Shown here in pieces: positions 20,946-32,964 of a stretch of DNA of 64,000 nt. The position numbers and the translations under genes were made by a program. Within the stretch, counting starts at the first letter, position 1. Every line of letters starts with the position of its first letter. Origin of the DNA: Budorcas taxicolor (Eukaryota > Chordata > Mammalia > Artiodactyla > Bovidae); contig NC_068920.1 in NCBI RefSeq assembly GCF_023091745.1, positions 147,031,622 through 147,095,621 on the forward strand, in the 5' to 3' direction. The notes under the pieces are model-generated. The model was not told where the DNA came from and ran no database searches. It worked only from the letters and a program-made list of their open reading frames with translations.

Positions 20946-22059
20946 TCTCTCCTGGCTACTCTAAGTATGTGGGCTGCGAGGGGTGCCATGGCTTGTACCC
21001 TGAACCCTCTGGATTCTCCACCTACTTGTGGCTTTTCACAGCACAGGAGAGGTGCCAGGTTCTGGAGGAAAGAACACATTGTTGAATTATACCTGGGTTT
21101 CTTATCACAGCTTTTCTGTGCCTCCCCTGTAAAAATTAGCTACTATCCATGAGTCCCTTGCAAGGGATCCTCGCATGGTAAATACTTATTAAATTTAGTT
21201 TCATTGTTGTCCCTTCATTGAACACATTCATTTCACTAAACAGGTGCTGTTTTAGGTCTTGAGGATTCAGTAGTGAGCCCAGTAAAGAAATATTCCTGCT
21301 TTTATGGAGATTATAATCTAGTGGGGAGAGAAAAAATAAATAAGGAAAATATATGGTATATTAAATGGGCATGATTGCCAAGGAGGGAAAATTAAAACAG
21401 GTAAAGGAGAATGGGAGCCATAAGGTGGTTTCAATTTTAAATGGAGCGGTCAACAGTATAAATGGAGTAGCCAGCAGTATGAACACCAAGGGGTGGGACA
21501 AAGAGGGATGGGACAAATTGGGAGACTGGGGTTGACGTACTGATACGCTATTGATACTAAGTCTAAGTGTAAATAGATAACTAATGAGAACCTACTGCAT
21601 AGATCAGGGAACCTTACTCAGTGCTCTGTGGTGACCTAAATGGGAAGGAAATCCAAAAAAAAGAGGGATGGGATACACATACGTGGTATACCTATAGCTA
21701 ATTCACTTCACTGTACAATAGAAACTAACACAACCCTGTAAAGCAACCATACCAGTAAAAGTTAATTAAAGAAAAATAAGTGAAGTGGTCAAGAAAGGTC
21801 TCACTGAGAAGGTGACCTATGAGGCAAGGGAGTAAGAACCATGACGGGAATATCATTCCCAGCAGAGGGAACAGCGAGGACCAGGGCTCTAGTCCTGAGT
21901 TTCATTTCAGGATCAGCAAGGAGGTCAGCCAGTGGCTGGAATGGTGAACTAAAGGGAGAACAGAAAATGAGAAGGGGGCAAAATCCAGTTATAAGGGCTT
22001 AGAGAAACTGTACGAGCAGGTGGAGGATTTACACAATCTGCTGTGTTTAAAAGGTCAGT
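20946..22059. other. Intergenic segment with an old repeat and an L1 3' end
   Basis: About 20946-21200 is unique. An ancient repeat starts near 21200 and is interrupted by the L1 3' end at about 21500-21775. I see no gene. Confidence 0.7.
21500..21775 (+). mobile_element. L1 3' UTR end (bovine-type L1)
   Basis: GGGACAAATTGGGAGACTGG, GTGCTCTGTGGTGACCTAAA and the terminal GTTAATTAAAGAAAAA match the 3' UTR shared by bovine L1 elements. It contains no ORF2 sequence. Confidence 0.85.
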
Positions 22060-22071
22060 CTGGCTATTGTG

Positions 22072-22274
22072 GGGCTTCCCCAGCGGCTCAGACAGTAAAG
22101 AATCTTCCTGCAATGCAGGAGACATGGATTCATCCCTGGGCCAGGAAGATCCCCTGGAGGAGGAACTGGAAACCCACTCCAGTATTCTTGCCTAGAAAAT
22201 TCCATGGATAGAGGAGCCTAGCAGGCTCCAGTCCATGGGGTCACAAAGAGTCAGATACCACTAAGTAACCAACA
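22072..22274 (+). mobile_element. Bov-tA SINE with target-site duplication
   Basis: Full head GGGCTTCCCCAGCGGCTCAG and body. It is flanked by CTGGCTATTGTG (22060-22071) and CTGGCTGTTGTG (22275-22286), an 11/12 duplication. Confidence 0.93.
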
Positions 22275-23198
22275 CTGGCTGTTGTGAGGAGAATGGACTG
22301 CCAGGGGTAAAGGCAGAAGCTGGGAGGCAAGTCAGGAGACTATTAAAGTAATCCTGGTCGCTTGAACCAGGTGAAAGCAGGGGAGACAGTGAGAAGTAGA
22401 CATGGAAATGTGTATTTTGAAGGTGGAACCGTAAGGATAACTTGATGGACAAAAAGTTCATCAAGCAGCTATAGAGGAAGAAGGTAGTCAAGTATAACTT
22501 CAAGATTTTTGTCCTGAGCAGCTGGAAGAGTGAAGATATATTTGACAGGGTAGGGGCAGGCTATGGTTGGAAGAGTTTGGGAGGAGGTAAAGGAGGAATT
22601 AGGAACTTGATCTTTGGCATATGAAGTTAGAGATGCTCATAAGATGTGCAGGTCAGATGAGAAGGCAATTGGATGTAGGAGTCTAGCATTCAGAAGCAAG
22701 TTCTGGTCTGAAGATATATTCTTGGGTGTGCTCTCTGCTTAGATGGTATTTAAAGTCATGAGAGTAGTTAAGATCACTAAGGGAGTAGCTCTGTATTCGC
22801 TCACTCCTTCTTCACTTGTCAATTCATTTCTTTCCCAAAGTCATTAAACACCACTGTGTGTCAGGGCACTGTGTCAGGAATTGGGAAATGACAGATAAAC
22901 AGGACCAAGTTCCTGCCTTCAAGAGGCACCCAGTGCAGTGGAGTATTCAGTCTTATTATTTTATCATGGTGCTAGTTAAATGCTCCTCTCCAGCTGTCAT
23001 TTACCAGGCTTGGCTCTGAAACTTCAGACTCTTATCTATCTTCAAAGCACCAAGACTTGTCATATGAACAGCTTGATTATAAGCCTCCAATTTTCAAGAC
23101 TGGCCCTGATTTCAAATGTTGAAATATTATAATGGGGAGGGGACAGAACTGAATATACAACTAAAAAGCAGTTGTGTATTGAACTAAAAGTTCACCAG

Positions 23199-23404
23199 GG
23201 GCTTCCCCTGGTGGCTCAGATGGTAAAGTATCTGCCCGCAATGTGGGAAACTTGGGTTTAATCCCTGGGTCAGGAAGATCCCCTGGAGGAGGAAATGGCA
23301 ACCCCCTCCAGTACTCTTGCCTGGAAAATCCCATGAACAGAGGAGCCTGGTAGGCTACACCTCATGGGGTCCGCATAGAGTCAGACATGACTAAGCAACT
23401 CTTA
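23199..23404 (+). mobile_element. Bov-tA SINE
   Basis: Head GGCTTCCCCTGGTGGCTCAG, anticodon-region remnant CCCGCAATGTGGGAAACTTG, then the Bov-A body ending GAGTCAGACATGACTAAG. No gene lies between it and the preceding repeat. Confidence 0.92.
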
Positions 23405-23490
23405 AGTAATTGAACTAGACTGTGAGCACCATGGCATTGGGGGGTTTTGTCTTTTTGTTTATGGCTAAAGACCCAGCCTGGCTTGAAACT

Positions 23491-24313
23491 CAACATTTAA
23501 AAAAACTAAGATCATGGCATCCAGTCTCATCACTTTATGACAATAGAAGGGGAAAAAGTGAAAACAGTGACAGATTTTATTTTCTTGGGTTTCAAAATCA
23601 CTGCAGATGGTGACTGTAGCCATGAAATTAAAAGACACTTGTTCCTTGGAAGGAAAGCTATGACAAACCTAGTGTGTGCCTGCTAAATTGCTTCAGTCAT
23701 ATCTGACTCTTTGTGACCCTATGGATTGAAGCCTGCCCAGATCCTCTGTCCACGGGATTCTCCAAGCAAGAATACTAGAGTAGGTTATAGTGCCCTCCTC
23801 TAGAGGATCTTTCTGACCCAGGGATTGAATCTGTGTCTCCTGCATTAGGTAGATGGGTTCTTTACCACTAGCACCACCTGGGAAGCCCCATGACAAACCT
23901 AGACAGTATATCAAAAAGCAGGGACACCACTTTGCCAACAAAGGTCTGGATAGTCAAAGCTATGGTTTTTCCAGTAGTCATGTACAGATGTGAGAGTTGG
24001 ACCATAAGAAAGCTGAGTGCTGAAGAATTGATGCTTTTGGACTGTGCTGGAGGAAACTCTTGAGAGCCCCTTGGACTGCAAGATCAAACCAGGACTGATG
24101 CTGAAGCTGAAACTCCAATACCACCTGATGGGAAAAGCCAACTCACTGGAAAAGACCCTGATGCTGGGAAAGATGGAAAGCAAAAGGAGAAGGGGGTGGC
24201 AGAGGATGAGATGGTTAGATAGCATCACCAACTTAATGGACATGAGTTTGAATTCCAGGAGACAGTGAAAGACAGAGGAGCCTGGCGTGCTGCAGTCCAT
24301 GGGATTGCAAACA
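23491..24313 (+). mobile_element. BovB LINE fragment split by a younger SINE
   Basis: The BovB C-terminal region begins near AAGATCATGGCATCCAGTC and runs to CTGCAGTCCATGGGATTGC. It is interrupted at 23673-23889 by a minus-strand Bov-tA, and the BovB sequence resumes exactly after the duplicated 13 bp. The frames are broken by deletions. Confidence 0.93.
23673..23889 (-). mobile_element. Bov-tA SINE nested in BovB, 13-bp target-site duplication
   Basis: Perfect direct repeats ATGACAAACCTAG lie at 23660-23672 and 23890-23902. Head CCACCTGGGAAGCCCC at the right. The SINE is therefore younger than the BovB host copy. Confidence 0.96.
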
Positions 24314-25059
24314 GCCCGCTTTTAAAGACATTTATAAGCTCATGGAAATGAACTCTCAGGGAGAGAAAAGTACTGATGCAGAAGAGAGAGGGCACAATTT
24401 CAGGGGGCTCTCCCTGAGCTGAGAGATGGCCAAACAGAAGGATTGGCCTTGTAGACAATTCCTCTGTGAACTGAGAGTGTGTGAGCCAACTCAGGCACTA
24501 TGGGAATACCCAGAAAGGCTTTTCTGATCATTTCTGGTGAGAGAGGACATCATCAGCTGAGTGTGGGGTTAGGGGGCGGGGGTATGGATGGTCTGAGGAG
24601 GAATCAGAGGTAATATCTCTTGGAAGTGGGAGAGTTCAACCAGAAATCTAACAAATTATCAGGCAGCATTAGGGGCCCCTGGATGTCTATGATCTTAAAT
24701 ATAAAGATAAGGCTACTCAACACACCCAGTCACTCAGCTACCTATGTGGTTAAAACATCCCATTTATTCCATTAGGTGTATTGACAATTTCAAAAATGTC
24801 TCCTGGGCAATATAGCACCGACAGCGATTTGTCATGCCGTGTCCAAATCTGACACTTGTATTTTGGTGTGAAAAGGAAAAAAGATAACTTATCTGTAAGT
24901 CTGATAGGTTTTTTAGGCATTTTGCCACAAGATATCCACAACCATCACTGTGGAATGAAGGACTTCCAAGGAGATTCAGCCCATTACAGGTTACAGTAGT
25001 GATCCTGTGACAGCTGAACAGTTTTGTGTTTAGAAAATTAACTAGATCCATTAACCTAC
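24314..25059. other. Unique intergenic DNA
   Basis: No repeat, exon or regulatory motif recognised in this 0.75-kb stretch. Confidence 0.6.
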
Positions 25060-25274
25060 CTTGGGCTTCCCAGGTGGCACTAGAGGTAAAGAACCCACCT
25101 CCCGATGCAGAACAAAAAAGAGAAGTGGGTTCAATCCATGGGTCGGGAAGATCCCTTCTGGAGAAGGAAATGAGAACCCACTCCAGTATTCTTGCCTGGA
25201 GAATCCCATGGATAGAGGAGCCTGGTGGGCTATAGTCCATGGGGGTCATAAAGAGTCAGACACGTCTGAGTGAC
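25060..25274 (+). mobile_element. Bov-tA SINE
   Basis: Head TTGGGCTTCCCAGGTGGCAC and body to AGACACGTCTGAGTGAC. It is flanked by TTAACCTAC (25051-25059) and TTAACATAC (25275-25283), a likely short target-site duplication. Confidence 0.92.
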
Positions 25275-25597
25275 TTAACATACACATGGCATCCTGCAGG
25301 GATGGGTACACTCCTGCCTTCAGCCTTTGCTGCCACTTCCTGCTGGTGGATGAGGCCGCAGATGGGTTATGCCCACGGCTCTGAAGGCAACCTAATCTCA
25401 GTCTTTTTATCATTCTAGTCAAAACAGCCACTCCTTCACTGGTTGTATGGGTACAATTTTACCAAAAATATTGCTTTCATAACAAAAATTATTTACTGTT
25501 AAGAATATATGCTCCCTGGGGCATCTTCTTTTTAGCAGCTTCTCAGAAGTTCAATAATTCTTTTCACACTTCATTTTTTAAAAATTCTGTTATTCAC

Positions 25598-25919
25598 TGT
25601 TGTTTAGTCACTAAGCTGTGTCCAACTCTTTGTGATCCCATGGACTGGAGCACACCAGGCTTCCCTGTTCTTCACTATCTCCCTTGTTCAAATTTACGTG
25701 CATTGAGTCAGTGATGCTATCTAACCATCTCATCCTCTGCCGCCCTCTTCTTCTCCTGCCCACAACCTTTCCCAGCATCAGGGTCTTTTTCAATGAGTCA
25801 TCACTTTGCATCAAGCGGCCAAAGTATTGGAGCTTTAGCTTCAGCATGAGTCCTTCCAATGAATATTCAGGGTTGATTTCCTTTAGGATGGACTGGTTTG
25901 TTCTCCCTGCTGTTCAAGG
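25598..25919 (-). mobile_element. BovB LINE 3' fragment
   Basis: Minus-strand BovB C-terminus (phrases corresponding to LMLKLKLQYFGRLM and RMRWLDSITDSM). It is truncated at about 25919, where a CHR-type SINE abuts. Confidence 0.92.
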
Positions 25920-25922
25920 GAC

Positions 25923-26232
25923 TTTTATTTTTTTTAATAGTTTTATGTATTTATTTTTGACTCATTGTTGCACGGGCTTTTCTCTAGTTGCCTTGAGCAG
26001 GAGCTGCTCTCTAGATGCTGTGCAAGGGCTTCTCATTGTGGTGGCTTCTCTTATTGCAGAGCACGGCTCTAGGTGCTCCGGCTTCAGTTGAGGCTCGGGA
26101 GTTACAGACTCAGTAGTTAAGTGTGAGCTCAGCTGCTCCACCCCATGTGCGACCTTCCCAGATCAGGAATTGAACCCATGTCTCCTGCTCTGGCAGGTGA
26201 ATTCTTTACCACTGAGCCACCAGCGAAGCCCC
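25923..26232 (-). mobile_element. CHR-2-type SINE
   Basis: The plus strand reads GGGCTTTTCTCTAGTTGCCT, GGCTTCTCATTGTGGTGGCT, and ends CCACTGAGCCACCAGCGAAG, the inverted head. It is longer than the other CHR copies except the one at 47.4 kb. Confidence 0.88.
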
Positions 26233-27299
26233 CACATTTCATTTTTGAAACAGTGTAGGGACTACCATAAACAGGGACTTGTTAGAAACATCTATATTTT
26301 ATTCTACTGCCTAGCAAAACTTCAAATTGCAAGCCTGTATGATTCGTTCTCATTCTTGTTTCTTCTAAATTTTCAGCATTCTCTCCATCTTCCAAAATTA
26401 TTTGTTGCCTATTGTTTCAGCCATATTTATTACAGCAGAGTGATAGAAAGCTGACAGATACAAAATATAACTTTAGGGAGAGGACAGCTGCTTTCGAAAA
26501 TATAGCCTGGTAGGTGTCTGCGGTGACCCGGCTGGGGGTCATGAGGGAAATCTCTCAGAAGAAGGGCCAGGCGAGCCAAGATGGGAACACAGCGAGCACC
26601 CCTGCAGGAATCTGTGTCCCAGGGAGAGTAACAAGGTGAAGCCACCGAACTTGGTGTGTTTGAGGAACGAAGCGAAGCCTGTGTGGCTGGAGGTTAATAG
26701 GTGAGAGGTCGAGTTATTTGCATCAGGGTCAGGAGCTAGGCAGAGGTCAGGAGCTGGGCAAGGCTAGACTGCCAATTGCTGAAGCTCTCGTGGATTCACA
26801 GGGCTAAAATACAGCCAGGGCACCCATGCAGCCCCTTCCACGGGTTGCACCAGGTATCCCTGGTGGTTCCAACATCCTGGCCACCATCTTTGGCTCCCAC
26901 CAGGGAGGGGAATGGAACTCCAGGTGGATCAGCTGCAGGCTGGCCGGCCAGCCATGACCCCTTGTCCTGAGTGCCCACTGAACCTGGGCCTGTCTGGGGG
27001 GTTTACCGTCTTCATGAGACTTTGGCTCAAAGAGAGCAGGGAGAGCGAGAGGGAGCAGAAAAATGGGGCCCCACCCAGGCACCAACCAGACATTGGGGCT
27101 GCACGGGAGGGTGGGTGGGCTGTGGAGGAAGGAGGGGCCTGAGGACACCAGGGCGCAGACCCTCTTCTCACCATCCTTACTGAATTTGACTTTCATTTGG
27201 GGGCAAGCATTTGTTAAAAACCTTCCAGGAGCCTTCTGGTCAAGGGCATCGACAGCCCTGGTTTCCTTAGAGAGTGACAGCCAGGGCTTAGCTAGCATT
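26233..27299. other. Unique GC-moderate intergenic DNA
   Basis: Open frames overlap on both strands here but none resembles a known protein, and no splice pattern supports one. No repeat recognised. Confidence 0.6.
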
Positions 27300-27430
27300 T
27301 TCTGGGCCAGGAACCAATCTAAACACTAACTCGTTTGAACATTATCATCACCATCAGCCCCATTTTACAGACAAGAAAACTAAAGCAAAGAGATGTAAAA
27401 TTTCTGTACACAGCACTACACTGCAAGTTC
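27300..27430 (+). repeat. MIR-class SINE fragment
   Basis: CCCCATTTTACAGACAAGAA followed by AACTAAAGCAAAGAGATG is the conserved MIR 3' segment. Borders approximate. Confidence 0.7.
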
Positions 27431-27460
27431 ACCCCCATAAGTTCATCACCAGGACTTAGC

Positions 27461-27668
27461 AGTGAAGTGAAGTCGCTCAGTCGTGTCTGACTCTTTGCGA
27501 CCCCATGGGCTGTAGCCTACCAGGCTCCTCTGTCCATGGGATTTTCCAGGCAATAGTCCTGGAGTGGAGTGTCATTTCCTTCTCCAGGGGATCTTCCCAA
27601 CCCAGGGACTGAACCCGGGTCTCCCGCATTGTAGACAAGATGCTTTACCATCTGAGCCACCAGGGGAG
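27461..27668 (-). mobile_element. Bov-tA SINE
   Basis: Tail GTGAAGTGAAGTCGCTCAGT at the left and head CCATCTGAGCCACCAGGGG at the right. GGACTTAGCA before and GGACTTACCA after it suggest a target-site duplication. Confidence 0.92.
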
Positions 27669-28986
27669 AGGAAGTCGGACTTACCACTGAGGGAGAAAGA
27701 AATGAACCAAAGTTGCTGAGTGGGATCGTTTGTTTCCCTTCACCAGTTTCTTAGTTCATGCAGTTCCTTCCTCTCCATCTACCTCATTTCAGCCCTCAAA
27801 CCCCCTGAGAGGTAAGGATTGAAGGTCTCATTTTATAGATTGGCAAGCAGAGGCTCAGAGTTTGATGCTGGGTTGCCAGTGTGGTAGCAGCCACATGTGG
27901 CTTTGTAAATTAAAATGCAATGAAGTGTAAAATGTTCTGTTCAGATAAATAAATATTTTTTTAAATAAAAATTTTTGTAAGCAGCCAAGCCAGGAGTCAA
28001 AACCCATCAGCCTGGTGGAGAACCCAGTTTTGGCCGCCATGACATACCCTCTCTGAAAGGTCAGCCTCAAGAAATGCAATAAAATACTAAGGAGTAGATT
28101 CCAGTGGTTTAGCCAGTAACAAGATGTTGACTATGTAAGAACCTCAGATGATATTGTAAGGCTCAGAAGATGTCTGAATATAATTACTCTGTGTTCAACA
28201 GAAGCTGAGGTACAGTACCACAAACAATATCATCTTATTAAGAGAAATTCTCTATTTTGAGACCACAAGTTACATAGTATCTTGCCTACTGATTTAATGA
28301 AGAAGTTATTGGAAGAGTTTGAGGCATCTCACTCTTTCAAATCATAGCTCCAACAGGGGCATTATCTAATTAGTGAGAACGTGTTAAACCAAAGATCACA
28401 TGAAAACCAGAAATGACTTGGAAGTTGTCGGACTGATTTGACAAATGCTCTGTGTTTCAACTTACCCCATCTGTAGGCAGTTTGATTATATAAACAGATA
28501 TGGTTTGGTTTATTTAGAAAATAGAAGAGAATGTATTTTAAAATTGTGATTTGCATAGAAACATATATATGAAACATACATAAATATTTTTTAAAATATA
28601 TATATTATATATATATAATATATATAGAAACATATATACTTCCCTACCAGTTGTTAAATATGGATATTTTGAATATTTCTTCTGAGGCCATGGAAGGTAT
28701 TTCAATTTAATTCTAAAGGTGCTGAGAAGTCATTGAATGATTTTGAACATAAGAGTGACATGGTCTAATTTGCTCTGTAAGCTGTTATTCAAATCTCTGT
28801 ATGGGGAACTGCCACAGAGCCTAAGTGTGTTATGAAGATGGCTACTGGGGAGTGTCAATTGAAAAAATGCACAACCTAAAAGTTGAGAACTATGATTGAT
28901 TCAGCAGACATACTGAAGACATAAGCTTGGGAGATGGCCTCTCACATAGCTCTGAGGGACTTCTCCAAAGAGGTAAGGGAGGAGGT
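27669..28986. other. AT-rich intergenic DNA
   Basis: Mostly unrecognised. An AT palindromic tract lies at 28591-28627, and a diverged scrap like the ancient repeat (GAGTGACATGGTCTAATTTG) lies at about 28700-28815. Confidence 0.6.
28591..28627. repeat. (AT)n-rich palindromic tract
   Basis: TATA-type dinucleotides arranged so that the two halves are complementary, with flanking ACATATATA repeats. It is a simple repeat able to extrude as a hairpin. Confidence 0.9.
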
Positions 28987-28998
28987 AGGATATACAGG

Positions 28999-29277
28999 TG
29001 GAGAAGGCGACAGCACCCCACTCCACTACTCTTGCCTGGAAAATCCCATGGACGGAGGAGCCTGGTAGGCTGCGGTCCATGGGCTCGCAAAGAGTCGGAC
29101 ACGACTGAGCGACTTCACTTTCACTTTTCACTTTCATGCATTGGAGAAGGAAATGGCAACCCACTCCAGTGTTCTTGCCTGGAGAATCCCAGGGACGGGG
29201 GAGCCTGGTGGGCTGCTGTCTATGGGGTCATGCAGAGTTGGACACAACTGAAGTGACTTAGCAGCAGCAGCAGCAGC
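28999..29277 (+). mobile_element. BOV-A2 SINE, complete, 12-bp target-site duplication
   Basis: Two Bov-A monomers, TTCACTTTCACTTTTCACTT linker and (AGC)n tail. AGGATATACAGG occurs at 28987-28998 and again at 29278-29289. Confidence 0.96.
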
Positions 29278-29344
29278 AGGATATACAGGAGTTTTTGCAA
29301 AAAAAAAAAAAAAAATCCCAGGTTGTCAGGACATCAAAGCTGGC

Positions 29345-29445
29345 CCCCACCCCAGTATTCTTGCCTGGAGAATCCCATGGACAGAGGAGGCTGGCATGCT
29401 GTGATCCATGGAGTCATACAGAATTGGATACGATTGAGCAACCAA
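29345..29445 (+). mobile_element. Bov-tA/Bov-A SINE fragment
   Basis: Partial Bov-A body from CCCAGTATTCTTGCCTGGAG to GGATACGATTGAGCAACC. It is preceded by an A-tract at 29300-29315. The tRNA-derived head is missing. Confidence 0.8.
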
Positions 29446-29486
29446 TACTTCCACTAAAGAAAAACCAGAATCTGAAGTTAATGAGC

Positions 29487-29866
29487 GCTGAAAAATAGAT
29501 GCTTTTGAACTGTGGTGTTGAAGAAGACTCTTGAGAGTCTCTTGGACTGCAAGGAGATACAACCAGTCCATCCTAAAGGAAATCAGTCCTGAATATTCAC
29601 TGGAAGGACTGATGCTGAAGCTGAAACTCCAATACTTTTGCCACCTGATGTGAAGAGCTGACTCATTTGAAAAGACCCTGATGCTGGGAAAGATTGAAGG
29701 TAGGAGGAGAAGGAGATGACTGAGAATAAGGTGGTTGGATGGCATCACTGACTGGATGGACATGAGTTTGAGCAAAGCTCTGGGAGCTGGTGAGGGACAG
29801 GGAGGCCTGGCGTACTGCAGTCCATGGGGTCGAAAAGAGTTGGATGAAAGAGTGACTGAACAACAT
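29487..29866 (+). mobile_element. BovB LINE 3' fragment
   Basis: BovB C-terminal sequence from GATGCTTTTGAACTGTGG to the region GAGTGACTGAAC. Frames are interrupted, and the tail is cut short of the repeated GAACT unit. Confidence 0.92.
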
Positions 29867-30454
29867 TGAGTTCAGTGTAGAGTTGAGCTTAGCATAGGAC
29901 TTCACCAGATGCAAAACGGCGTTGACAAGACTTCAGTAATGCGTTCAGGATGACAGTGGAGTTGGAGGGGGGTCAAGGCTGAGCTGGAGGAACAGGATTG
30001 ACAGTCAGTAAAGAGCTATAAGGAAGAGTAGGAAGGTGCAGAGGGGTAAAAATGTAAACTATGGCAGCATGTTTTCATATGAATGGAAATGAAGTATTGA
30101 CTAGGAGGAGAGTGGGCTGCAGAGAATTCCGAGAGTGGATGAAAGGGGCGGACTGGTCCGCGATGAGGCCACCCTGAGGGGCTGCATTATTCCCACCTGA
30201 CCAGGCCACGGAAATCTCTGGAATGTGACCACCACTCGGCCAGGCTGGGGCCCCCGATCTGCTGGATGTGGCCACAGCTGAGCATCCAAGCTGGTTCCAC
30301 CACCTCCTCCTGAACGCCCCCCCCCCCCCCACCCCCATCCCGGATGCTCTCAATGTCCCAGGGCTTAGAGCCCAGGAAAGCTCAGCTAGATTTTAGTTAA
30401 GAGGATCTGCTGAGTGTGGGAATAGCTAAGTACTGTTTCTAGGAGGGAACAGAG
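29867..30454. other. Unique intergenic DNA with a poly(C) tract
   Basis: Nothing recognised apart from 14 consecutive C at 30317-30330 inside a C-rich stretch. Confidence 0.6.
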
Positions 30455-30620
30455 CAGAGAGACTCTGCAGTCAGGAGTGCAGATCTGAATCTTGGCCCTG
30501 AAACTCACCCGCCAGCCGTGTGACCTACAGGAGTCACTTCTCTGAGCCTCGGGTTTCTCGTCTGCATGTGGAGATGATGACTTTACCAAGACACCTGCTG
30601 AGACTGTGAGGTGAAAACAG
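30455..30620 (+). repeat. MIR SINE
   Basis: Ordered MIR phrases: CTGAATCTTGGCCCTGAAAC, CGTGTGACCTACAGGAGTCA, and CTCTGAGCCTCGGGTTTCTC. Confidence 0.8.
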
Positions 30621-30635
30621 GGTGCTGGGGACTGT

Positions 30636-30790
30636 CCTGGTGGTCTGGCTTAACAGTTAAGACTCCCAACTCAGGGGGCCCAGGGTTCCATCTCAGGTCG
30701 GGGAACTAGATCCCACGTGCCACAACTGAAGAATCCTGTATGCCACAACTAAGATCCAGCACAGCCAAATACACACATGAAAACAAATTA
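30636..30790 (+). mobile_element. CHR-type SINE
   Basis: Plus-oriented head GGACTGTCCTGGTGGTCTGG, then CTCAGGTCGGGGAACTAGAT and GCCACAACTAAGATCCAG, the usual CHR order. It lies directly downstream of the MIR. Confidence 0.85.
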
Positions 30791-32299
30791 TTTTTTAAAA
30801 ATGTTCTGTAAGCTGGTTCATGAGATACAAATGCCATAAGCTGTCCTGAGGTTTCATTCACTGCGTCTTCCCCCCACTCATCTCACAAAACAGGCACAGC
30901 TCGCAGAGGAAGCATTTCTCAGCACACATTCCTGGGCCTCTCCTCTCTGTGAGTTTAATTTTCATAACTAGACTTTTAAGTGTTGTTTTTTTTTTTAAGA
31001 TAAGAGCAAGTCTTGGCTCCTTGTGAGAACTTCTGAATTTTATTACAGACGTAAGTATATCACGTCAAGATCATCAGTTGAAAGGGAGGGGAGAACTATT
31101 ATTATCTTCAAAGCTTTCTGGGGACCTATTAAATGCTAATAACAAAGCACTGGGCTAGTCTAGAGAGCAAACGCCACCCTTGACTCCTGTCATATGCATG
31201 AGCCTCCCCTCTCCCCTGGGCTCCATTGATATTTCTGCTGGAGGAAGAGGGAATCAAATGTGGACCACCGAGGGCTCCAAGGCCTGCTTCACCCTGGTCT
31301 GTCCATCACTGAGGCTAAAACCACCTTGGTTTTCATAGTGCTGGGGAGAAAGGTAAAGAAATGAATACTCGATGGGCCCGGGGTGTTTGGTGCTGTAAAA
31401 GGCCCATTACTCAGGTTATCTCATCACTGGGCTGGGAGGCAATCATCTCTTCTCATCAGAGGGGAAGGGAAATTGAGGCCCAGGAGGTCAAACCAGGTCT
31501 CATGGCCAGCAAGAGTCAGAGGGGGTACATTGTAACTCATTTCTCCCTTCTTCAAAGGGCCCACTCTTTCTGCAGACAGAGTAGGTGCTTCACAAAGGTT
31601 TCGTAGTGAATGAGTGAGTGGATGAATGAATAAAGTCTTCTGGATTCACAGCTTCCTTGTCAGAGGACATCAACAGCCAGAAGGCACAGCCCCAATTAAA
31701 CAGAAGCAAAACAGCCTTGTAAGATTCAGGTGAGGTGCTCAGAGTGTGGCTTAAATAAGTCAGGAGTTTTCAGACTTTCGAGTGATAAGATCTCAGCCAA
31801 GTTGCAGAACCTGCTGGGGGCTGGTTTCTCTATTTCTAATCTTCAGGCAAATATGTCTTGCTCCTCCCTCCCTCCCAGGAAGCAGAGTTAACAGAACACT
31901 GGTGTTCGTAGCTCCGGCCACCGGCCCTAAAGTCCTTGAAGGATGAGTCCTGGCTTGTGACCCTCCCATGGCCAGTATTGCTACATAGTTCATGGGATGC
32001 AGCACAAACTGGGAATGTGGAGTGAAAACTAATAAGAATTTCAAGACGGTGACATCAGAGTGCTAAACCGAGCCTGGGTCCCTTCTGTGTATGGGGTCCC
32101 CTGTGACTGCAGACTGCCCACCCACGAAGCCAGCCCTGTCTGTGGCCATTGATTCCAGAGTAGGGAAGAAAAGATCTTTTCTTTTTCTTTAAAGGTCTTA
32201 AAAACAGATTGGTGGGACATCTTAGGAGCACCAAAAATAAGACAAATCAATAAGGTAGCCATGGAGATCTGGTTTCCTGAAACAAACAATCTTGGAATA
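30791..32299. other. Unique intergenic DNA
   Basis: No mobile element of recent origin, exon or RNA gene recognised across 1.5 kb. Confidence 0.6.
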
Positions 32300-32446
32300 C
32301 GAAGAGTTTTAAAATTTCATCTAGTAAAGACAAATATCATATGATATCAGTTATATGTGGAATCTAAAAAAATAGTGCAAATAAACTTGTTTACCAAACA
32401 TAGATTCATAGATACAGGAAACAAACTTATGGTTACCGTGGGGGAA

Positions 32447-32868
32447 AGTTGTTGAGTCGCTAAGTCGTGTCCAACTCTTTGAGACCTCATGGACTGTAGC
32501 AAACCAGGTTGCCCTGTCCTTCACTATCTCCCTGAGTTTGCTCAAACTCATGTTCATTGAGTGGGTGATGCCATCTCATCCTCTGTCTCCCCCTTCTCCT
32601 CCCCTCAATCTTTCCCAGCATCAGGGTCTTTTCCAATGAATCAACTCTTTGCATCAGGTGGCCAAAGAGCTGGAGCTTCAGCTTCAGCATCAGTCCCCCC
32701 AGTGAATATTCAGGGTTGATTTCCTTTAGGATGGACTGGTTGGATCTCCTTGCAGTAGAAGGAACTCTCAAGAGTCTTCTCTGTCGCCAGAATTCAAAAG
32801 CATCAATTCTTTGGCATTCGGCTTTCTTTATGGTCCAACTTTCACATTCGTACATGACCACCAGGGGC
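32447..32868 (-). mobile_element. BovB LINE 3' fragment inside L1
   Basis: The minus strand encodes BovB C-terminal motifs (YECESWTIKKAECQRIDAF, LMLKLKLQLFGHLMQR). GGGGGAAA before it and GGGGCAAA after it may be the remains of a short duplication. Confidence 0.92.
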
Positions 32869-32964
32869 AAAGGGGAAGAGAGCCAATAAATTGGAAAATT
32901 GGGATTGATGTATACACACTACTATATATAAAATAGATAATAAGAACCTACTGCAAAGCACAGG

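Larger units (their letters stand above)
21200..22790 (+). repeat. Ancient interspersed repeat interrupted by L1 and SINE
   Basis: The head (AACAGGTGCTGTTTTAGGTC) and later blocks (AAAGTCATGAGAGTAGTTAA) follow the same order as the copy at 1220-2250. Insertions at about 21500-21775 (L1) and 22072-22274 (Bov-tA) split it, so it is older than both. Family name uncertain. Confidence 0.55.

Noticed and set aside
22072..22274. tRNA gene signal in SINE heads
   Set aside because: Bov-tA heads derive from tRNA-Glu, but they are diverged, lack a cloverleaf I can complete, and are followed by the Bov-A body.
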